From Subtercola boreus (GTDB lineage Bacteria > Actinomycetota > Actinomycetes > Actinomycetales > Microbacteriaceae): a DNA stretch of 64,000 bases. Numbering within the stretch: position 1 is the first letter of the stretch; each line of letters opens with the position of its first letter. Below, in pieces: positions 28,154-38,075 of this stretch. The translations under genes and the position numbers were made by a program. Location: assembly GCF_003399625.1 (NCBI RefSeq), contig NZ_NBXA01000021.1, positions 208,123 through 272,122 of the forward strand, given 5' to 3'. The notes under the pieces were generated by a model, which saw only the letters and a list, made by a program, of their open reading frames with translations, was not told the DNA's origin and made no database searches.

Positions 28154-28876
28154 ATGGCACGAAGCAAAGACAAAGCCCCGAAGGCTCCCAAGAAGCCGAA
28201 GGAGGACGGCCGCCTCAAGCAGATGTGGCAGGTCTTCCAGATGACCCGCCGGTACGACAAGAACATCGTCCTGCTGCTGGCGCTGAGCATCCTCGTGCCG
28301 GTGGTCGTCGGCCTCGTTCTCGCCCTGTTGCTCAGCGACGGCAACGGCTTCGTGATCGCCATGTGGATCGTCGCCGGGGTTCTCGCCGGCGTGCTGATCG
28401 CGCTCATCGTGCTCGGTCGACGGGCCGAAGCGGCCGCCTATGGCCAGATCGCCGGCCAGCCGGGCGCTGTCGGCGCCGTGCTCCGCAGCTCGCTGAAGCG
28501 CAGCTGGCGGGGCAGCGAGATGCCCGTGGCCGTCAACGGCAAGACGCAGGACGCGGTCTACCGTGCGGTCGGCCGGGGCGGTGTCGTGCTCATCAGCGAG
28601 GGACCGAAGTCCCGCACCACCCGCATGCTCGAGGAGGAGCGCCGCAAGGTGCTGCGCGTTCTGCCGAACGTTCCGGTCACCTTCCTCTACGTCGGGCCCG
28701 ACGACGACGCGATCCCCCTGCACAAGGTGCCCGCAAAGCTGAACCGCATCAAGCCGAACCTCACCAAGCCCGAGGTGCTCGCCGTCAGCAACAGGCTCAC
28801 CTCCCTCGGCTCGGGCAACCTGCCGATCCCGAAGGGTGTCGACCCGATGAAGGCCCGCCCGCAGCGCGGCCGCTGA
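28154..28876 (+). CDS. DUF4191 domain-containing membrane protein
   Basis: 240 aa. Charged Lys/Pro-rich N-terminus ([17 protein letters not shown]), then [17 protein letters not shown], two close membrane helices at about 38-58 and 64-84, and a cytosolic C-terminal domain with [12 protein letters not shown] and [13 protein letters not shown]. Matches the actinobacterial DUF4191 family, commonly between lipoate-dependent enzymes and glnA. No activity known. An in-frame opening extends upstream to 27950 but has no family similarity. Confidence 0.9.
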   Translation: MARSKDKAPKAPKKPKEDGRLKQMWQVFQMTRRYDKNIVLLLALSILVPVVVGLVLALLLSDGNGFVIAMWIVAGVLAGVLIALIVLGRRAEAAAYGQIAGQPGAVGAVLRSSLKRSWRGSEMPVAVNGKTQDAVYRAVGRGGVVLISEGPKSRTTRMLEEERRKVLRVLPNVPVTFLYVGPDDDAIPLHKVPAKLNRIKPNLTKPEVLAVSNRLTSLGSGNLPIPKGVDPMKARPQRGR

Positions 28877-28887
28877 CCGTAGCGATC

Positions 28888-28914
28888 CGTTACAGACCGT
28901 CACGCATCCGAAAC
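28888..28914 (+). promoter_or_regulatory. GlnR-like box upstream of glnN
   Basis: Half-sites GTTAC (28889), GTCAC (28899) and GAAAC (28910) fall about 11 bp apart; GTCAC-N6-GAAAC matches the actinobacterial GlnR consensus. The array ends 22 nt before the start of the TAGATT box at 28936, the same offset as in the glnA promoter. Confidence 0.6.
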
Positions 28915-28935
28915 AACCCGGACTCAACAGCTCTC

Positions 28936-28941
28936 TAGATT
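28936..28941 (+). promoter_or_regulatory. Candidate -10 box of glnN
   Basis: TAGATT, about 56 nt before the glnN ATG, following the GlnR-like half-sites. Confidence 0.45.
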
Positions 28942-28997
28942 TACCCCACCGGATACCGCCGACGTGCGGATCGTGTCCGCGCACGCAAGGGGCAATC

Positions 28998-31172
28998 ATG
29001 AGCAACAAGGCCAGGCAGCAGGCCATTCGCGACGTCGAGGCCTACGTGCCTCCCGCGGTCAGTTTCATCGACTCGGAGGCTCCCGGCGAGGTCTTCGGCG
29101 AGAACGTCTTCAACCAGGTCGTCATGCAGAAGCGCCTGCCGAAGTCGGTCTACAAGTCGGTCACCGCGACGATCGAGCACGGAGCAATGCTCGATCCGGC
29201 TGTCGCCGACGCCGTGGCCAGTGCGATGAAGGACTGGGCGCTCGAGAAGGGTGCCACCCACTATGCGCACGTCTTCTACCCTCTGACCGGTCTCACCGCC
29301 GAGAAGCACGACAGCTTCTTCGAACCGATCGGCGATGGCACGGCCCTCGCCGAGTTCGCGGGCAAGACACTCACCCAGGGTGAGCCCGACGCGTCCAGCT
29401 TCCCGAACGGCGGACTCCGCAACACATTCGAGGCCCGCGGCTACACCGGCTGGGATGTCACGAGCCCCGCCTACGTGCTCGAGAACCCGAACGGCAACAC
29501 CCTGTGCATCCCGACCGTCTTCGTGTCGATGACCGGCGAGGCCCTCGACCACAAGACGCCGCTGCTCCGCTCGCAGCAGGCGATGGGAACCCACGCCGAG
29601 CGCATCCTGACCCTCTTCGGACACACGGATCCCGAACACGTGGTGTCGTACTGCGGCCCCGAGCAGGAGTACTTCCTCGTCGACCGGCACTTCTTCCTCG
29701 CCCGCCCCGACCTGCTGAACGCCGGCCGCACGCTGTTCGGTGCGAAGCCGCCCAAGGGCCAGGAATTCGACGACCACTACTTCGGCGCGATCCCGGAGCG
29801 CGTGCTTGGTTTCATGATGGACACCGAGCGCGAACTCTTCAAGCTCGGTATCCCCGCGAAGACCCGCCACAACGAGGTCGCCCCCGGCCAGTTCGAGATC
29901 GCCCCGATGTTCGAGAAGGCCAACCTCGCGGCCGACCACCAGCAGCTGCTGATGACGACGTTCAAGACGATCGCCAAGAAGCACGGCATGGAGTGCCTGT
30001 TCCACGAGAAGCCTTTCCAGGGCGTCAACGGATCGGGTAAGCACGTGAACTTCAGCCTCGGCAACTCCCAGGTCGGCAGCGTGTTCGTGCCCGGCGACAC
30101 CCCGCACGAGAATGCGCAGTTCCTGGTCTTCTGTGCGGGCGTCATCCGTGCCGTGCACACGTATGCGGGGCTCCTCCGGGCATCCGTCGCCAGCGCGACC
30201 AACGACCACCGTCTCGGCGCGAACGAGGCTCCCCCGGCGATCATCTCGATCTTCCTCGGCGACCAGCTGGCCGACGTGTTCGAGCAGATCGCGAAGGGCC
30301 CGGCCACGAGCTCGAAGGGCAAGGGGAAGATGGTGATCGGTGTCGACACGCTGCCGGTGCTGCCGACCGATCCCGGGGACCGCAACCGCACCAGCCCGTT
30401 CGCCTTCACCGGCAACCGGTTCGAGTTCCGTGCTCCCGGTTCGATGCAGTCGGTCGCGGGGCCCATGACGACCATCAACACGATCATGGCCGACTCGCTC
30501 GACTACATGGCGACGTACCTCGAGGCTGCCGTGGCCGAGGGCACCGACTTCGACCAGGCCGTTCAGACCCTCCTCACCGAGATCATCAACGAACACGGCT
30601 CTGTGGTCTTCAACGGTGACGGGTACGCCGATGCGTGGCCGATCGAAGCAGAGAAGCGCGGGCTCGCGAACCTGAAGACGACGCTGGATGCCCTGCCCGA
30701 GCTGATCACCGAGCCGGCGATGGAACTCTTCGAGAAGTACAAGGTCTTCAACCACCGCGAGATGCACAGCCGGTACGAGATCGGACTCGAGCAGTACACG
30801 CTCACAATCGGTGTCGAGGCGCGCCTGACGCTGGAGCTCGGGACCACTGTCGTGCTGCCGGCGGCCGTTCGCCACCAGACCGAACTCGCCCTGAACATCG
30901 GCGCCCTCAAAGCCGCAGGGGTCGAGACCGACACCTCGACGCTGGATGTGGTCTCAGCGCCTCTCGCAGAGCTCCGGGCAGCACTCGTCGTGTTGAAGGA
31001 CGCGCTCGACGACGACGGTCACCACGAAGCGCTGGCCGAGGCCGAGCACGCCCGGAACGCCCTGCTGCCCGCCATGTCGGCGGTGCGCGCCGCGGCGGAC
31101 ACGCTCGAGGAGATCGTCGCCGACGACCTCTGGGCCCTGCCGACCTACCAGGAGATGCTCTTCATCCTGTAG
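28998..31172 (+). CDS. glnN: Glutamine synthetase type III
   Basis: 724 aa, the size of GSIII and far larger than the GSI genes nearby. ATP-dependent synthesis of glutamine from glutamate and ammonia. Characteristic GSIII segments: [86 protein letters not shown] and the late [20 protein letters not shown]. It lacks a GSI-type adenylylation site. AAGGGG lies about 8 nt before the ATG. It sits between DUF4191 and the RDD gene, as an addition to the glnA-glnE-glnA2 cluster, and likely answers to the same GlnR-like regulator as glnA. Confidence 0.96.
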   Translation: MSNKARQQAIRDVEAYVPPAVSFIDSEAPGEVFGENVFNQVVMQKRLPKSVYKSVTATIEHGAMLDPAVADAVASAMKDWALEKGATHYAHVFYPLTGLTAEKHDSFFEPIGDGTALAEFAGKTLTQGEPDASSFPNGGLRNTFEARGYTGWDVTSPAYVLENPNGNTLCIPTVFVSMTGEALDHKTPLLRSQQAMGTHAERILTLFGHTDPEHVVSYCGPEQEYFLVDRHFFLARPDLLNAGRTLFGAKPPKGQEFDDHYFGAIPERVLGFMMDTERELFKLGIPAKTRHNEVAPGQFEIAPMFEKANLAADHQQLLMTTFKTIAKKHGMECLFHEKPFQGVNGSGKHVNFSLGNSQVGSVFVPGDTPHENAQFLVFCAGVIRAVHTYAGLLRASVASATNDHRLGANEAPPAIISIFLGDQLADVFEQIAKGPATSSKGKGKMVIGVDTLPVLPTDPGDRNRTSPFAFTGNRFEFRAPGSMQSVAGPMTTINTIMADSLDYMATYLEAAVAEGTDFDQAVQTLLTEIINEHGSVVFNGDGYADAWPIEAEKRGLANLKTTLDALPELITEPAMELFEKYKVFNHREMHSRYEIGLEQYTLTIGVEARLTLELGTTVVLPAAVRHQTELALNIGALKAAGVETDTSTLDVVSAPLAELRAALVVLKDALDDDGHHEALAEAEHARNALLPAMSAVRAAADTLEEIVADDLWALPTYQEMLFIL

Positions 31173-31182
31173 ACCGTCGGAG

Positions 31183-31200
31183 CGGGCATCCGGATGCCCG
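31183..31200. terminator. Hairpin between glnN and the RDD gene
   Basis: CGGGCATCCGGATGCCCG is a perfect palindrome between two convergent genes. No T-run follows, so terminator function is moderate. Confidence 0.55.
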
Positions 31201-31206
31201 GCGCCG

Positions 31207-31632
31207 CTACCGGCGCACCAACACCGTTCCCGCGAACACATCATGGAGCCCGCGCTGGTCTGAATCCCAGATCAGCGCGGGAATCGTGAGCACGAGCAGG
31301 GCGGTGCGGATGATCGGGCGCCACCATCCCGCGTAGGTGCCGTCGACCTTCACCACGCGGAGGCCGAGGATGAGGTGGCCGAATCCGCCGCCCGTGAACA
31401 CGATCAGCACGATCTGCTCGATCATGAAGATGATGGTCGAAGCCCAGGGATTCTGGAAGAAGAAAGCGGCGTACACCACGAAACAGGCTGCCCAGTCGAT
31501 CAGGAGCGCGAAGATGCGCCGCCCCGGTCGGCCGACAGAGCCACGACCCTCATCAGGGAAACCCAGTCGCTCACCGGGCCACTTGCTCGGTGCAGCGCCA
31601 GACCAGCGGGACGGGGGCTTTACGTTCGACAC
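31207..31632 (-). CDS. RDD family membrane protein
   Basis: 141 aa. After a hydrophilic N-terminus the first helix carries the signature RRIFALLIDWAACFV (Arg and Asp of RDD). The second helix is TIIFMIEQIVLIVFTGGGFGHLILGLRVV, followed by RTALLVLTIPALIW and DQRGLHDVFAGTVLV, the usual RDD end. Possible transport role; substrate unknown. In actinobacteria it is regularly the divergent neighbour of glnA, as here. Confidence 0.9.
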   Translation of the reverse strand: MSNVKPPSRWSGAAPSKWPGERLGFPDEGRGSVGRPGRRIFALLIDWAACFVVYAAFFFQNPWASTIIFMIEQIVLIVFTGGGFGHLILGLRVVKVDGTYAGWWRPIIRTALLVLTIPALIWDSDQRGLHDVFAGTVLVRR

Positions 31633-31672
31633 GCGTGCGAGTCTAGGACACCTCTCTTTGACGAGCCTGCAC

Positions 31673-31699
31673 GTAACATGCCCGAAACAATCGTGACAC
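31673..31699 (+). promoter_or_regulatory. GlnR-like box upstream of glnA
   Basis: GTAAC-N6-GAAAC-N6-GACAC: three half-sites at exact 11-bp steps (31673, 31684, 31695). The order and spacing match actinobacterial GlnR sites. It ends 22 nt before the start of TACCCT at 31721. Confidence 0.7.
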
Positions 31700-31720
31700 G
31701 GCGGAGTAATGGCTTCGCGA

Positions 31721-31726
31721 TACCCT
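31721..31726 (+). promoter_or_regulatory. Candidate -10 box of glnA
   Basis: TACCCT, placed as the glnN -10 is relative to its GlnR-like box. The leader would be about 60 nt. Confidence 0.5.
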
Positions 31727-31794
31727 GACGGAAGTTGTGTTCACAACTGAGCACATCCAAGCCATTCAGTACCAAGCCATTTGGAGTCTCTCAA

Positions 31795-33219
31795 ATGTTC
31801 AGTGATTCTTCCGAGGTGCTCAAGTTCATCAAGGACACCGACGTCAAGTTCCTTGATATCCGCTTCACCGACCTTCCCGGTGTGCAGCAGCACTTCAACA
31901 TTCCCGCTTCGACAGTTGACGAGGACTTCTTCTCCGTCGGCCAGATGTTCGACGGCTCGTCGATCCGTGGGTTCGCGTCGATCCACGAATCCGACATGCA
32001 GCTCATCCCGGATGTCTCGACCGCCTACATCGATCCGTTCCGCGTCGAGCGCACCCTGATCGTGATCTTCGACATCTACAACCCGCGGAACGGTGAGATC
32101 TACTCCCGCGACCCGCGCCAGGTCGCCAAGAAGGCCGAGAAGTACCTCGCCTCGACCGGCATCGCCGACACCGCGTTCTTCGCCCCCGAGGCCGAGTTCT
32201 ATATCTTCGACGACGTGCGCTACGAAGTGAAGCAGAACAAGAGCTTCTACTCCGTCGACTCCAGTGAAGGCGCCTGGAACTCGGGCCGCGAGGAAGAGGG
32301 CGGCAACCTCGCCAACAAGACCCCCTTCAAGGGCGGATACTTCCCTGTCAGCCCGGTCGACCAGCACGCTGATCTCCGCGACGACATCTCGCTGAAGCTG
32401 ATCGACTCCGGCCTCATCCTCGAGCGTGCGCACCACGAAGTGGGCACCGCCGGCCAGGGCGAGATCAACTACCGTTTCGACACCATGGTGCACGCGGCCG
32501 ACGACATCCTCAAGTTCAAGTACATCGTGAAGAACACGGCGGCCCAGTGGGGCAAGACGGCGACCTTCATGCCGAAGCCGCTCTTCGGCGACAACGGATC
32601 GGGCATGCACACCCACCAGTCGCTTTGGAACGACGGCACCCCGCTGTTCTACGACGAGGCCGGCTACGGCGGGCTCAGCGACATCGCCCGCTGGTACATC
32701 GGCGGGCTCCTGAAGCACGCTCCCGCTGTGCTCGCCTTCACCAACCCGACCGTCAACTCGTACCACCGCCTGGTTCCGGGCTTCGAAGCTCCGGTGAACC
32801 TGGTCTACTCGGCCGGCAACCGTTCGGCGTCGATCCGCATCCCGATCACCGGCACGAACCCGAAGGCGAAGCGCATCGAGTTCCGGGCTCCGGATGCCTC
32901 GGGCAACCCCTACCTCGCGTTCGCCGCGCAGCTCATGGCCGGCCTCGACGGCATCCAGAACCGCATCGAGCCGCACGAGCCGGTCGACAAGGACCTCTAC
33001 GAGCTTCCGCCCGAAGAGGCCAAGAACATCCCCCAGGTTCCCGCGTCGCTCGGTGAGGCCCTGCTGGCTCTCGAAGCCGACAACGAGTTCCTGACCAAGG
33101 GCGGCGTCTTCACGCAGGACCTGATCGAGACCTGGATCGAGTACAAGCGGGAGAACGAGATCAAGCCGATCGCCCAGCGTCCGCACCCGTTCGAGTTCGA
33201 GCTCTACTACGGCGTGTAG
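31795..33219 (+). CDS. glnA: Glutamine synthetase type I (adenylylatable)
   Basis: 474 aa, GSI-beta. Main ammonia-assimilating enzyme, dodecameric. Visible: [65 protein letters not shown] and the adenylylation site DLYELPPEE with Tyr402. glnE follows, so the modification is intact. Start ATG 31795 with GGAG about 9 nt upstream; the ORF opens 20 codons earlier without family similarity. The leader shares GGAGTCTCTCAA with lpd. Confidence 0.97.
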   Translation: MFSDSSEVLKFIKDTDVKFLDIRFTDLPGVQQHFNIPASTVDEDFFSVGQMFDGSSIRGFASIHESDMQLIPDVSTAYIDPFRVERTLIVIFDIYNPRNGEIYSRDPRQVAKKAEKYLASTGIADTAFFAPEAEFYIFDDVRYEVKQNKSFYSVDSSEGAWNSGREEEGGNLANKTPFKGGYFPVSPVDQHADLRDDISLKLIDSGLILERAHHEVGTAGQGEINYRFDTMVHAADDILKFKYIVKNTAAQWGKTATFMPKPLFGDNGSGMHTHQSLWNDGTPLFYDEAGYGGLSDIARWYIGGLLKHAPAVLAFTNPTVNSYHRLVPGFEAPVNLVYSAGNRSASIRIPITGTNPKAKRIEFRAPDASGNPYLAFAAQLMAGLDGIQNRIEPHEPVDKDLYELPPEEAKNIPQVPASLGEALLALEADNEFLTKGGVFTQDLIETWIEYKRENEIKPIAQRPHPFEFELYYGV

Positions 33220-33238
33220 TCACCCCTCTGCAGACCGA

Positions 33239-33275
33239 GCGGGGCCGCTCTTCCTTCGGGAAGGGGCGGCCCCGC
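33239..33275 (+). terminator. Terminator after glnA
   Basis: GCGGGGCCGCTCTTCC, loop TTCG, then GGAAGGGGCGGCCCCGC: a long GC-rich stem with a stable tetraloop, 20 nt past the glnA stop. Confidence 0.8.
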
Positions 33276-33316
33276 TTCTGCGTGTCCGGGCTGCGAGTCC
33301 GGGCGACGAGCCTGCT

Positions 33317-33523
33317 CTAGCCGAGGACAGGCCGCTCGATCACCGGCAGCAGGAGCGCGCTCCGGCGAGAGACGAACTCCGACTCGGAGATCGAACCGTG
33401 ACGGCGCATCCGGCCGAGTTCGCGGAGCCCCTGCTCCACCTCCCGCTCCGCTGCCGCCTCTGCCTCGCTCTTCACGAGTCTCTGGGCACGGCGGTGGGAT
33501 TTCAGGAGTCTGGACGCTTTCAC
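33317..33523 (-). CDS. Small SHOCT-like protein, start uncertain
   Basis: Minimal product from GTG 33521-33523 is 68 aa; a GTG at 33644-33646 would give 109 aa but adds a Cys/Ser-rich stretch of doubtful quality. The body is a charged helix (KSEAEAAAEREVEQGLRELG) followed by RMRRHGSISESEFVSRRSALL, which resembles the SHOCT motif (short helical element with G-x-I-x-x-x-E-F). Lies downstream of glnE, same strand, 8 bp or 131 bp after its stop depending on the start. No function assigned; neither start has a good ribosome site. Confidence 0.5.
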   Translation of the reverse strand: MKASRLLKSHRRAQRLVKSEAEAAAEREVEQGLRELGRMRRHGSISESEFVSRRSALLLPVIERPVLG

Positions 33524-33654
33524 AGATGATTTGTTCGGAGCCGTGGAGACGACCGTTTGCTCCTCGCACCGAAGTTCGCTGGAATCACTGCAGGTTCTGT
33601 GCCAGCGTGACCCGCGACAGGAACTCGAGGTCGAGTGCGTCAGCACACCGCAGC

Positions 33655-36600
33655 CTACTGAACGCCGTAGAAGTCCCGCTCGAAGACCGCCCGGGAGCGG
33701 CGGGTCACGGCCAGATAGTCCTCCTCGAGCGCCGTCGCTGAGCCGGGCGGGTACTCCAGGAGCCGGGCGACACCCTCGAGCTGCCGGCGGTCGGAGGGAA
33801 GCACGTCGACCGTGCGGTTGATCCACAGCGTCATCGCCGAGCGGGCCCGTGAGGCGAAGATCCACGCCTCCCGGAGTCTTGCGGCATCCTCCTCGTTCAC
33901 GTACCCGGCTCTGACCTCGGCATCGAGCGCATCGAGGGTCGACGTGGTCTGGAACTCCGGATGCTCGGCCCCGTGCTCGAGCTGGAGCAGCTGCACATAC
34001 CATTCGACATCGCTCAGCGATCCCCGGCCGAGTTTCAGGTGGCGGGCGGGGTCCGCTCCCTGCGGCAGTCGTTCCTTCTCCACCCGCGCCTTGATGCGTT
34101 TGACCTCGCGCACCGCGTTCTCCTCGATGGCGCGCGGGTAGCGCACCTCGTCGGCGACCGCCTCGAAGGCGCGCATCAGGGACACGTCGCCCGCGACTCC
34201 CCTGGCGCGAAGCAGCGCCTGTGCCTCCCAGGTCAGGGACCAGCGCTTGTAGTAGGCGCGGTAGCTGTCGAGCGAGCGCACGACGATCCCGTTCTTGCCC
34301 TCGGGGCGGAGGTCGATGTCGAGTTCGAGCGGGAGACGGTGGTCCTCGGTGAGGCGCACCAGTTCGTTCACGATGAAGCGTGCGACCGACTGGGCTGTTT
34401 CGGCGTCGACGGAGACGGCGCGGTAGACGTACATCACGTCAGTGTCCGATCCGAAACCGATCTCGCGTCCGCCGTAGCGCCCCATGCCGATCACCGCGAA
34501 CTCGATGCCGTCACCGCGTGCCAGGGCAGCGGAGCCTCGGATCGCGTTCAGCGTCCCCTGGAGGAACACGGTGGTGATGTCCGTCAAGCCTTTGGCGAGC
34601 TCCTCTACCGTCACCAGCCCGAGGATCGCTGCGCAGGCGAGCCGCAGCACCTCCCGCCGGCGGGCCGACCGGAGCGCCGCGGCAACGGCGTCGGGGGTGT
34701 CGTGGCGCGCGATGATCGCGTCGGTCTCGCCGGTGAGCACGTCGAACGGCCGGGGCCGGAGTTCGTGGTCGTTCTCCAGCCAGGCTGCGGCCTCGGGGAT
34801 GCGTTCGAGCAGCTCGGCTGCGAACCGGGAGCCGGAGAGTACCTGCGTGAGGCGTGCTGCGGCGCCCGAGGAGTCCCGCAGCATCCGCAGGAACCAGTAG
34901 GTCTCACCCAGTGTGTCGCTCAGCCGCCGGAAGGCAAGCAGGCCGTAGTCGGGGTCTGCCCCGTTCGCGAACCACTGCAGCATCACGGGCAGCAGGTGGC
35001 GCTGGATGGCGGCGCGCCTCGACATGCCGGCTGTCATCGCCCGGATGTGCCCGAGCGCGCCCTTCGGGTCACGGAAGCCGATCGCGGCGAGGCGCGCGGT
35101 GGCCTGCTCGCTGGTGAGGCTGATCTCGTCGGGCCCGAGCGCTGCGACGGCGGCGAGCAACGGACGGTAGAACAGCCGCTCGTGGAGTGTGCGCACCCGC
35201 ACCTTGATCGCGTTCCAGATCTCGAGCAGCGCCGGTGCGCTGGTCGCGAGCTCGGTCGCCCGCGCCAGAACCCGCTGGCCGAACTCGTCGCGCGGAACGA
35301 GATGCGTGCGACTCAGCCGCCGCAACTGCAGCCGGTGCTCCATCAGGCGGAGCACCCGGTAGTCGTGGGCGAACTCGTGCGCTTCGACCCGCCCGATGTA
35401 CCCCTGGTCTGCCAGCGCGGGCAGAGCGGCGAGGGTACCGGCCTGGCGCACCAGCGGATCGTTCTGCCCGTGCACGAGTTGCAGCAGCTGCACGGTGAAC
35501 TCGATGTCCCTCAGCCCCCCGGGGCCGAGCTTCAGCTGGTAGTCGACCTCGTCTGCCGGGATGTGGTCGGTGACCCGCTGCCGCATCTTCTGTACCGACT
35601 CGACGAACCCCTCCCGCGACGCGCTCGTCCAGACCTTGGGGGCGACCGCCTCGACGTACCGGGCACCGAGCGGGCGATCCCCCGCCAGCGGCCGGGCCTT
35701 CAGGAGTGCCTGGAACTCCCAGCTCTTCGCCCAGCGCTCGTAGTAGGCGAGGTGCGATTCGAGCGAGCGCACCAGAGCGCCGGCCTTGCCCTCCGGACGG
35801 AGGTTCGGGTCGACCTCCCAGAGCGGCGGCTCCATGGTGGTCTCCATGATGCCGTGCATGGTCATCATGGCCAGGGCGGTCGCGATGTCGATCGCCCTGC
35901 CGGTGCTGAGCCCCGCATCCTCGTCACCCTCGCCGACGAAGATCACGTCGACGTCGCTCACGTAGTTGAGTTCCTGGGCCCCCGACTTGCCCATGCCGAT
36001 GATCGCCAGCTTCGTCAGAGCGACCTCGTCGTGCCCGAACACCCATCGGCTCCGGCCCCGGGTGGATGCCCGGCTGCGCGCACACGCCAGTGAGGCGTCG
36101 AGCGCGGCGGCCGCCAGATCGGCGAGGGTGTGGGCGATCGCGCCGACGCCCGCCACGGGGTCGGACTGCTCGAGGTCGTAGGCGGTGATCTGCGCAAGCA
36201 CGCGGCGGTACCGGATGCGGAGGAGGGTCCAATCGCCGTCGCCCGAACTGCCGCCGCCCTGCACCGTAGCGAAGCCGTCGGCGGCAGCGACGGAGTTCAG
36301 GAGGTCTTCCTGGAGCTCGTCGGCCGTCGGCAGGCGCGAGATGCGTTCAGCCAGCGCTCCGAGTTCCTCGGGGTGCCGGAGGAAGAAGTCGCCGAACCCG
36401 GCTGACGCACCGACGATCCGCAGCAAGCGGGTGCGCGTCGGTTCCTCAGCGAGCAACGACACCACGGGCGTCGCAGTCAGGCGCAACAGCCTCACGAGGT
36501 AGGTCAGTGCCTGGTCGGGGTCGGCCGTCAGCCGGAGCGACGCGAGCAGATCATCGATGCCGACCGAGCCCAGTTCGCTCGCCAGTTCCAGATCCCGCGT

Positions 36601-36672
36601 CGCCGCCGAGAGTTCTGAGAAGCCGACCCTGGCCAGTTCGGTGAGGCTCAGCGGGCCCTGAATGCGTGCCAT
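33655..36672 (-). CDS. glnE: Bifunctional glutamine synthetase adenylyltransferase/adenylyl-removing enzyme
   Basis: 1,005 aa, full length. Adds or removes AMP on the GlnA tyrosine. Two nucleotidyltransferase domains are seen, each with the G-S/G-...D-x-D signature: IGMGKSGAQELNYVSDVDVI near residue 230 and IGMGRYGGREIGFGSDTDVM near 725, each followed by its helical GlnE domain (KLGPGGLRDIEFTVQLLQL and KLGRGSLSDVEWYVQLLQLE). 10 bp downstream of the second GSI gene on the same strand, so the two are probably co-transcribed. Confidence 0.96.
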   Translation of the reverse strand: MARIQGPLSLTELARVGFSELSAATRDLELASELGSVGIDDLLASLRLTADPDQALTYLVRLLRLTATPVVSLLAEEPTRTRLLRIVGASAGFGDFFLRHPEELGALAERISRLPTADELQEDLLNSVAAADGFATVQGGGSSGDGDWTLLRIRYRRVLAQITAYDLEQSDPVAGVGAIAHTLADLAAAALDASLACARSRASTRGRSRWVFGHDEVALTKLAIIGMGKSGAQELNYVSDVDVIFVGEGDEDAGLSTGRAIDIATALAMMTMHGIMETTMEPPLWEVDPNLRPEGKAGALVRSLESHLAYYERWAKSWEFQALLKARPLAGDRPLGARYVEAVAPKVWTSASREGFVESVQKMRQRVTDHIPADEVDYQLKLGPGGLRDIEFTVQLLQLVHGQNDPLVRQAGTLAALPALADQGYIGRVEAHEFAHDYRVLRLMEHRLQLRRLSRTHLVPRDEFGQRVLARATELATSAPALLEIWNAIKVRVRTLHERLFYRPLLAAVAALGPDEISLTSEQATARLAAIGFRDPKGALGHIRAMTAGMSRRAAIQRHLLPVMLQWFANGADPDYGLLAFRRLSDTLGETYWFLRMLRDSSGAAARLTQVLSGSRFAAELLERIPEAAAWLENDHELRPRPFDVLTGETDAIIARHDTPDAVAAALRSARRREVLRLACAAILGLVTVEELAKGLTDITTVFLQGTLNAIRGSAALARGDGIEFAVIGMGRYGGREIGFGSDTDVMYVYRAVSVDAETAQSVARFIVNELVRLTEDHRLPLELDIDLRPEGKNGIVVRSLDSYRAYYKRWSLTWEAQALLRARGVAGDVSLMRAFEAVADEVRYPRAIEENAVREVKRIKARVEKERLPQGADPARHLKLGRGSLSDVEWYVQLLQLEHGAEHPEFQTTSTLDALDAEVRAGYVNEEDAARLREAWIFASRARSAMTLWINRTVDVLPSDRRQLEGVARLLEYPPGSATALEEDYLAVTRRSRAVFERDFYGVQ

Positions 36673-36682
36673 CGGGGCCTCG

Positions 36683-38020
36683 CTACAGCATCTCCAGGTT
36701 GCTCTGCAATTCGAACGGCGTGACCTGGTCGCGGTAGGCGGCCCATTCCTGGCGCTTGTTCAGAAGCACGTAGTTGAAGACGTGCTCGCCGAGGGTCTCC
36801 GCCACCAGCTCCGACTTCTCCATCTCGCCGATGGCCTGGTCGAGGCTCGCGGGCAGAGCGTTGTAGCCGAGCGCGCGGCGCTCCGTGTCGCTGAGGCTCC
36901 AGACGTTGTCCTCGGCCTCGGCGGGCAGCTCATAGCCCTCCTCGATGCCCTTGAGCCCGGCAGCGAGCAGCAGCGAGTATGCGAGGTACGGGTTCGCGGC
37001 GGAGTCGATCGCCCGGTACTCGACGCGGGACGACTGCCCCTTGTTCGGCTTGTAGAGCGGAACCCGCACCAGCGCAGAACGGTTGTTGTGGCCCCAGCAG
37101 ACGAAGCTCGGCGCCTCGTCGCCGCCCCAGAGCCGCTTGTAGGAGTTCACGAACTGGTTCGTCACAGCCGTGATCTCGGGGGCATGCTTCAGCAGCCCTG
37201 CGATGAACTGGCGGCCGATCTTCGACAGCTGGTACTCGGCCCCGGCCTCGAAGAACGCGTTCGAGTCGCCCTCGAAGAGCGACATGTGCGTGTGCATGCC
37301 CGATCCAGGATGCCCGGAGAGCGGCTTCGGCATGAAGGTCGCATAGACGCCCTGCTCGATCGCCACCTCCTTCACGACGGTGCGGAAGGTCATGATGTTG
37401 TCGGCCGTCGTGAGAGCGTCGGCGTAGCGGAGGTCGATCTCGTTCTGGCCGGGGCCCGCCTCGTGGTGGCTGAACTCCACCGAGATGCCGAGGTCTTCGA
37501 GCATCCGCACCGACCGGCGACGGAAGTCGTGGGCCGTCCCACCCGGGACGTTGTCGAAGTACCCCGCCTTGTCGACGGGCTCGGGGCCGTCGGGGCCGTA
37601 CTTCGACGACTTCAGCAGGTAGAACTCGATCTCGGGGTGCGTGTAGAACGAGAATCCTCGATCCCCGGCCTTCGCGAGGGTGCGCTTCAGCACATTGCGA
37701 GGATCTGCCACGGCGGGCTGCCCGTCGGGCGTCGTGATGTCGCAGAACATGCGCGCGGTCGGGTCGACCTCGCCTCGCCACGGCAGGATCTGGAAGGTGG
37801 TGGGATCGGGATGCGCGAGCACGTCCGCCTCGAACGAGCGGGTCAGGCCCTCGATGGCACTGCCGTCGAAACCGAGCCCCTCGGCAAAGGCCCCCTCGAC
37901 CTCTGCGGGCGCGATGGCCACGGATTTGAGGGTGCCGACCACGTCGGTGAACCACAGCCGAACGAACTTGACACCGCGTTCTTCAATGGTACGAAGAACG
38001 AAGTCGCGCTGCTTATCCAT
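36683..38020 (-). CDS. glnA2: Second type I glutamine synthetase (GlnA2-like)
   Basis: 445 aa. Starts MDKQRDFVLRTIEERGVKFV, with GFDGSAIEGLTRSFEADVL, PEIEFYLL, SHHEAGPGQNEIDLRY, HPGSGMHTHMSLFEG and NRSALVRVPLYKPNKGQ. This matches actinobacterial GlnA2, a GSI of the alpha type. At the place of the adenylylation loop it reads GYELPAEAEDNVW rather than LYELPPEE, so control by GlnE is doubtful although the two genes are adjacent. GAGGT about 12 nt before the ATG. Divergent from nadE. Confidence 0.93.
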   Translation of the reverse strand: MDKQRDFVLRTIEERGVKFVRLWFTDVVGTLKSVAIAPAEVEGAFAEGLGFDGSAIEGLTRSFEADVLAHPDPTTFQILPWRGEVDPTARMFCDITTPDGQPAVADPRNVLKRTLAKAGDRGFSFYTHPEIEFYLLKSSKYGPDGPEPVDKAGYFDNVPGGTAHDFRRRSVRMLEDLGISVEFSHHEAGPGQNEIDLRYADALTTADNIMTFRTVVKEVAIEQGVYATFMPKPLSGHPGSGMHTHMSLFEGDSNAFFEAGAEYQLSKIGRQFIAGLLKHAPEITAVTNQFVNSYKRLWGGDEAPSFVCWGHNNRSALVRVPLYKPNKGQSSRVEYRAIDSAANPYLAYSLLLAAGLKGIEEGYELPAEAEDNVWSLSDTERRALGYNALPASLDQAIGEMEKSELVAETLGEHVFNYVLLNKRQEWAAYRDQVTPFELQSNLEML

Positions 38021-38062
38021 CGACGGTTGTTACCTCTTTCCGGCACGTGGTTCTGCCGCTAT

Positions 38063-38068
38063 TAGGCT
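38063..38068 (+). promoter_or_regulatory. -10 box of nadE, leaderless type
   Basis: TAGGCT, 7 nt, then the nadE ATG. Confidence 0.55.
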
Positions 38069-38075
38069 AGTGGCT

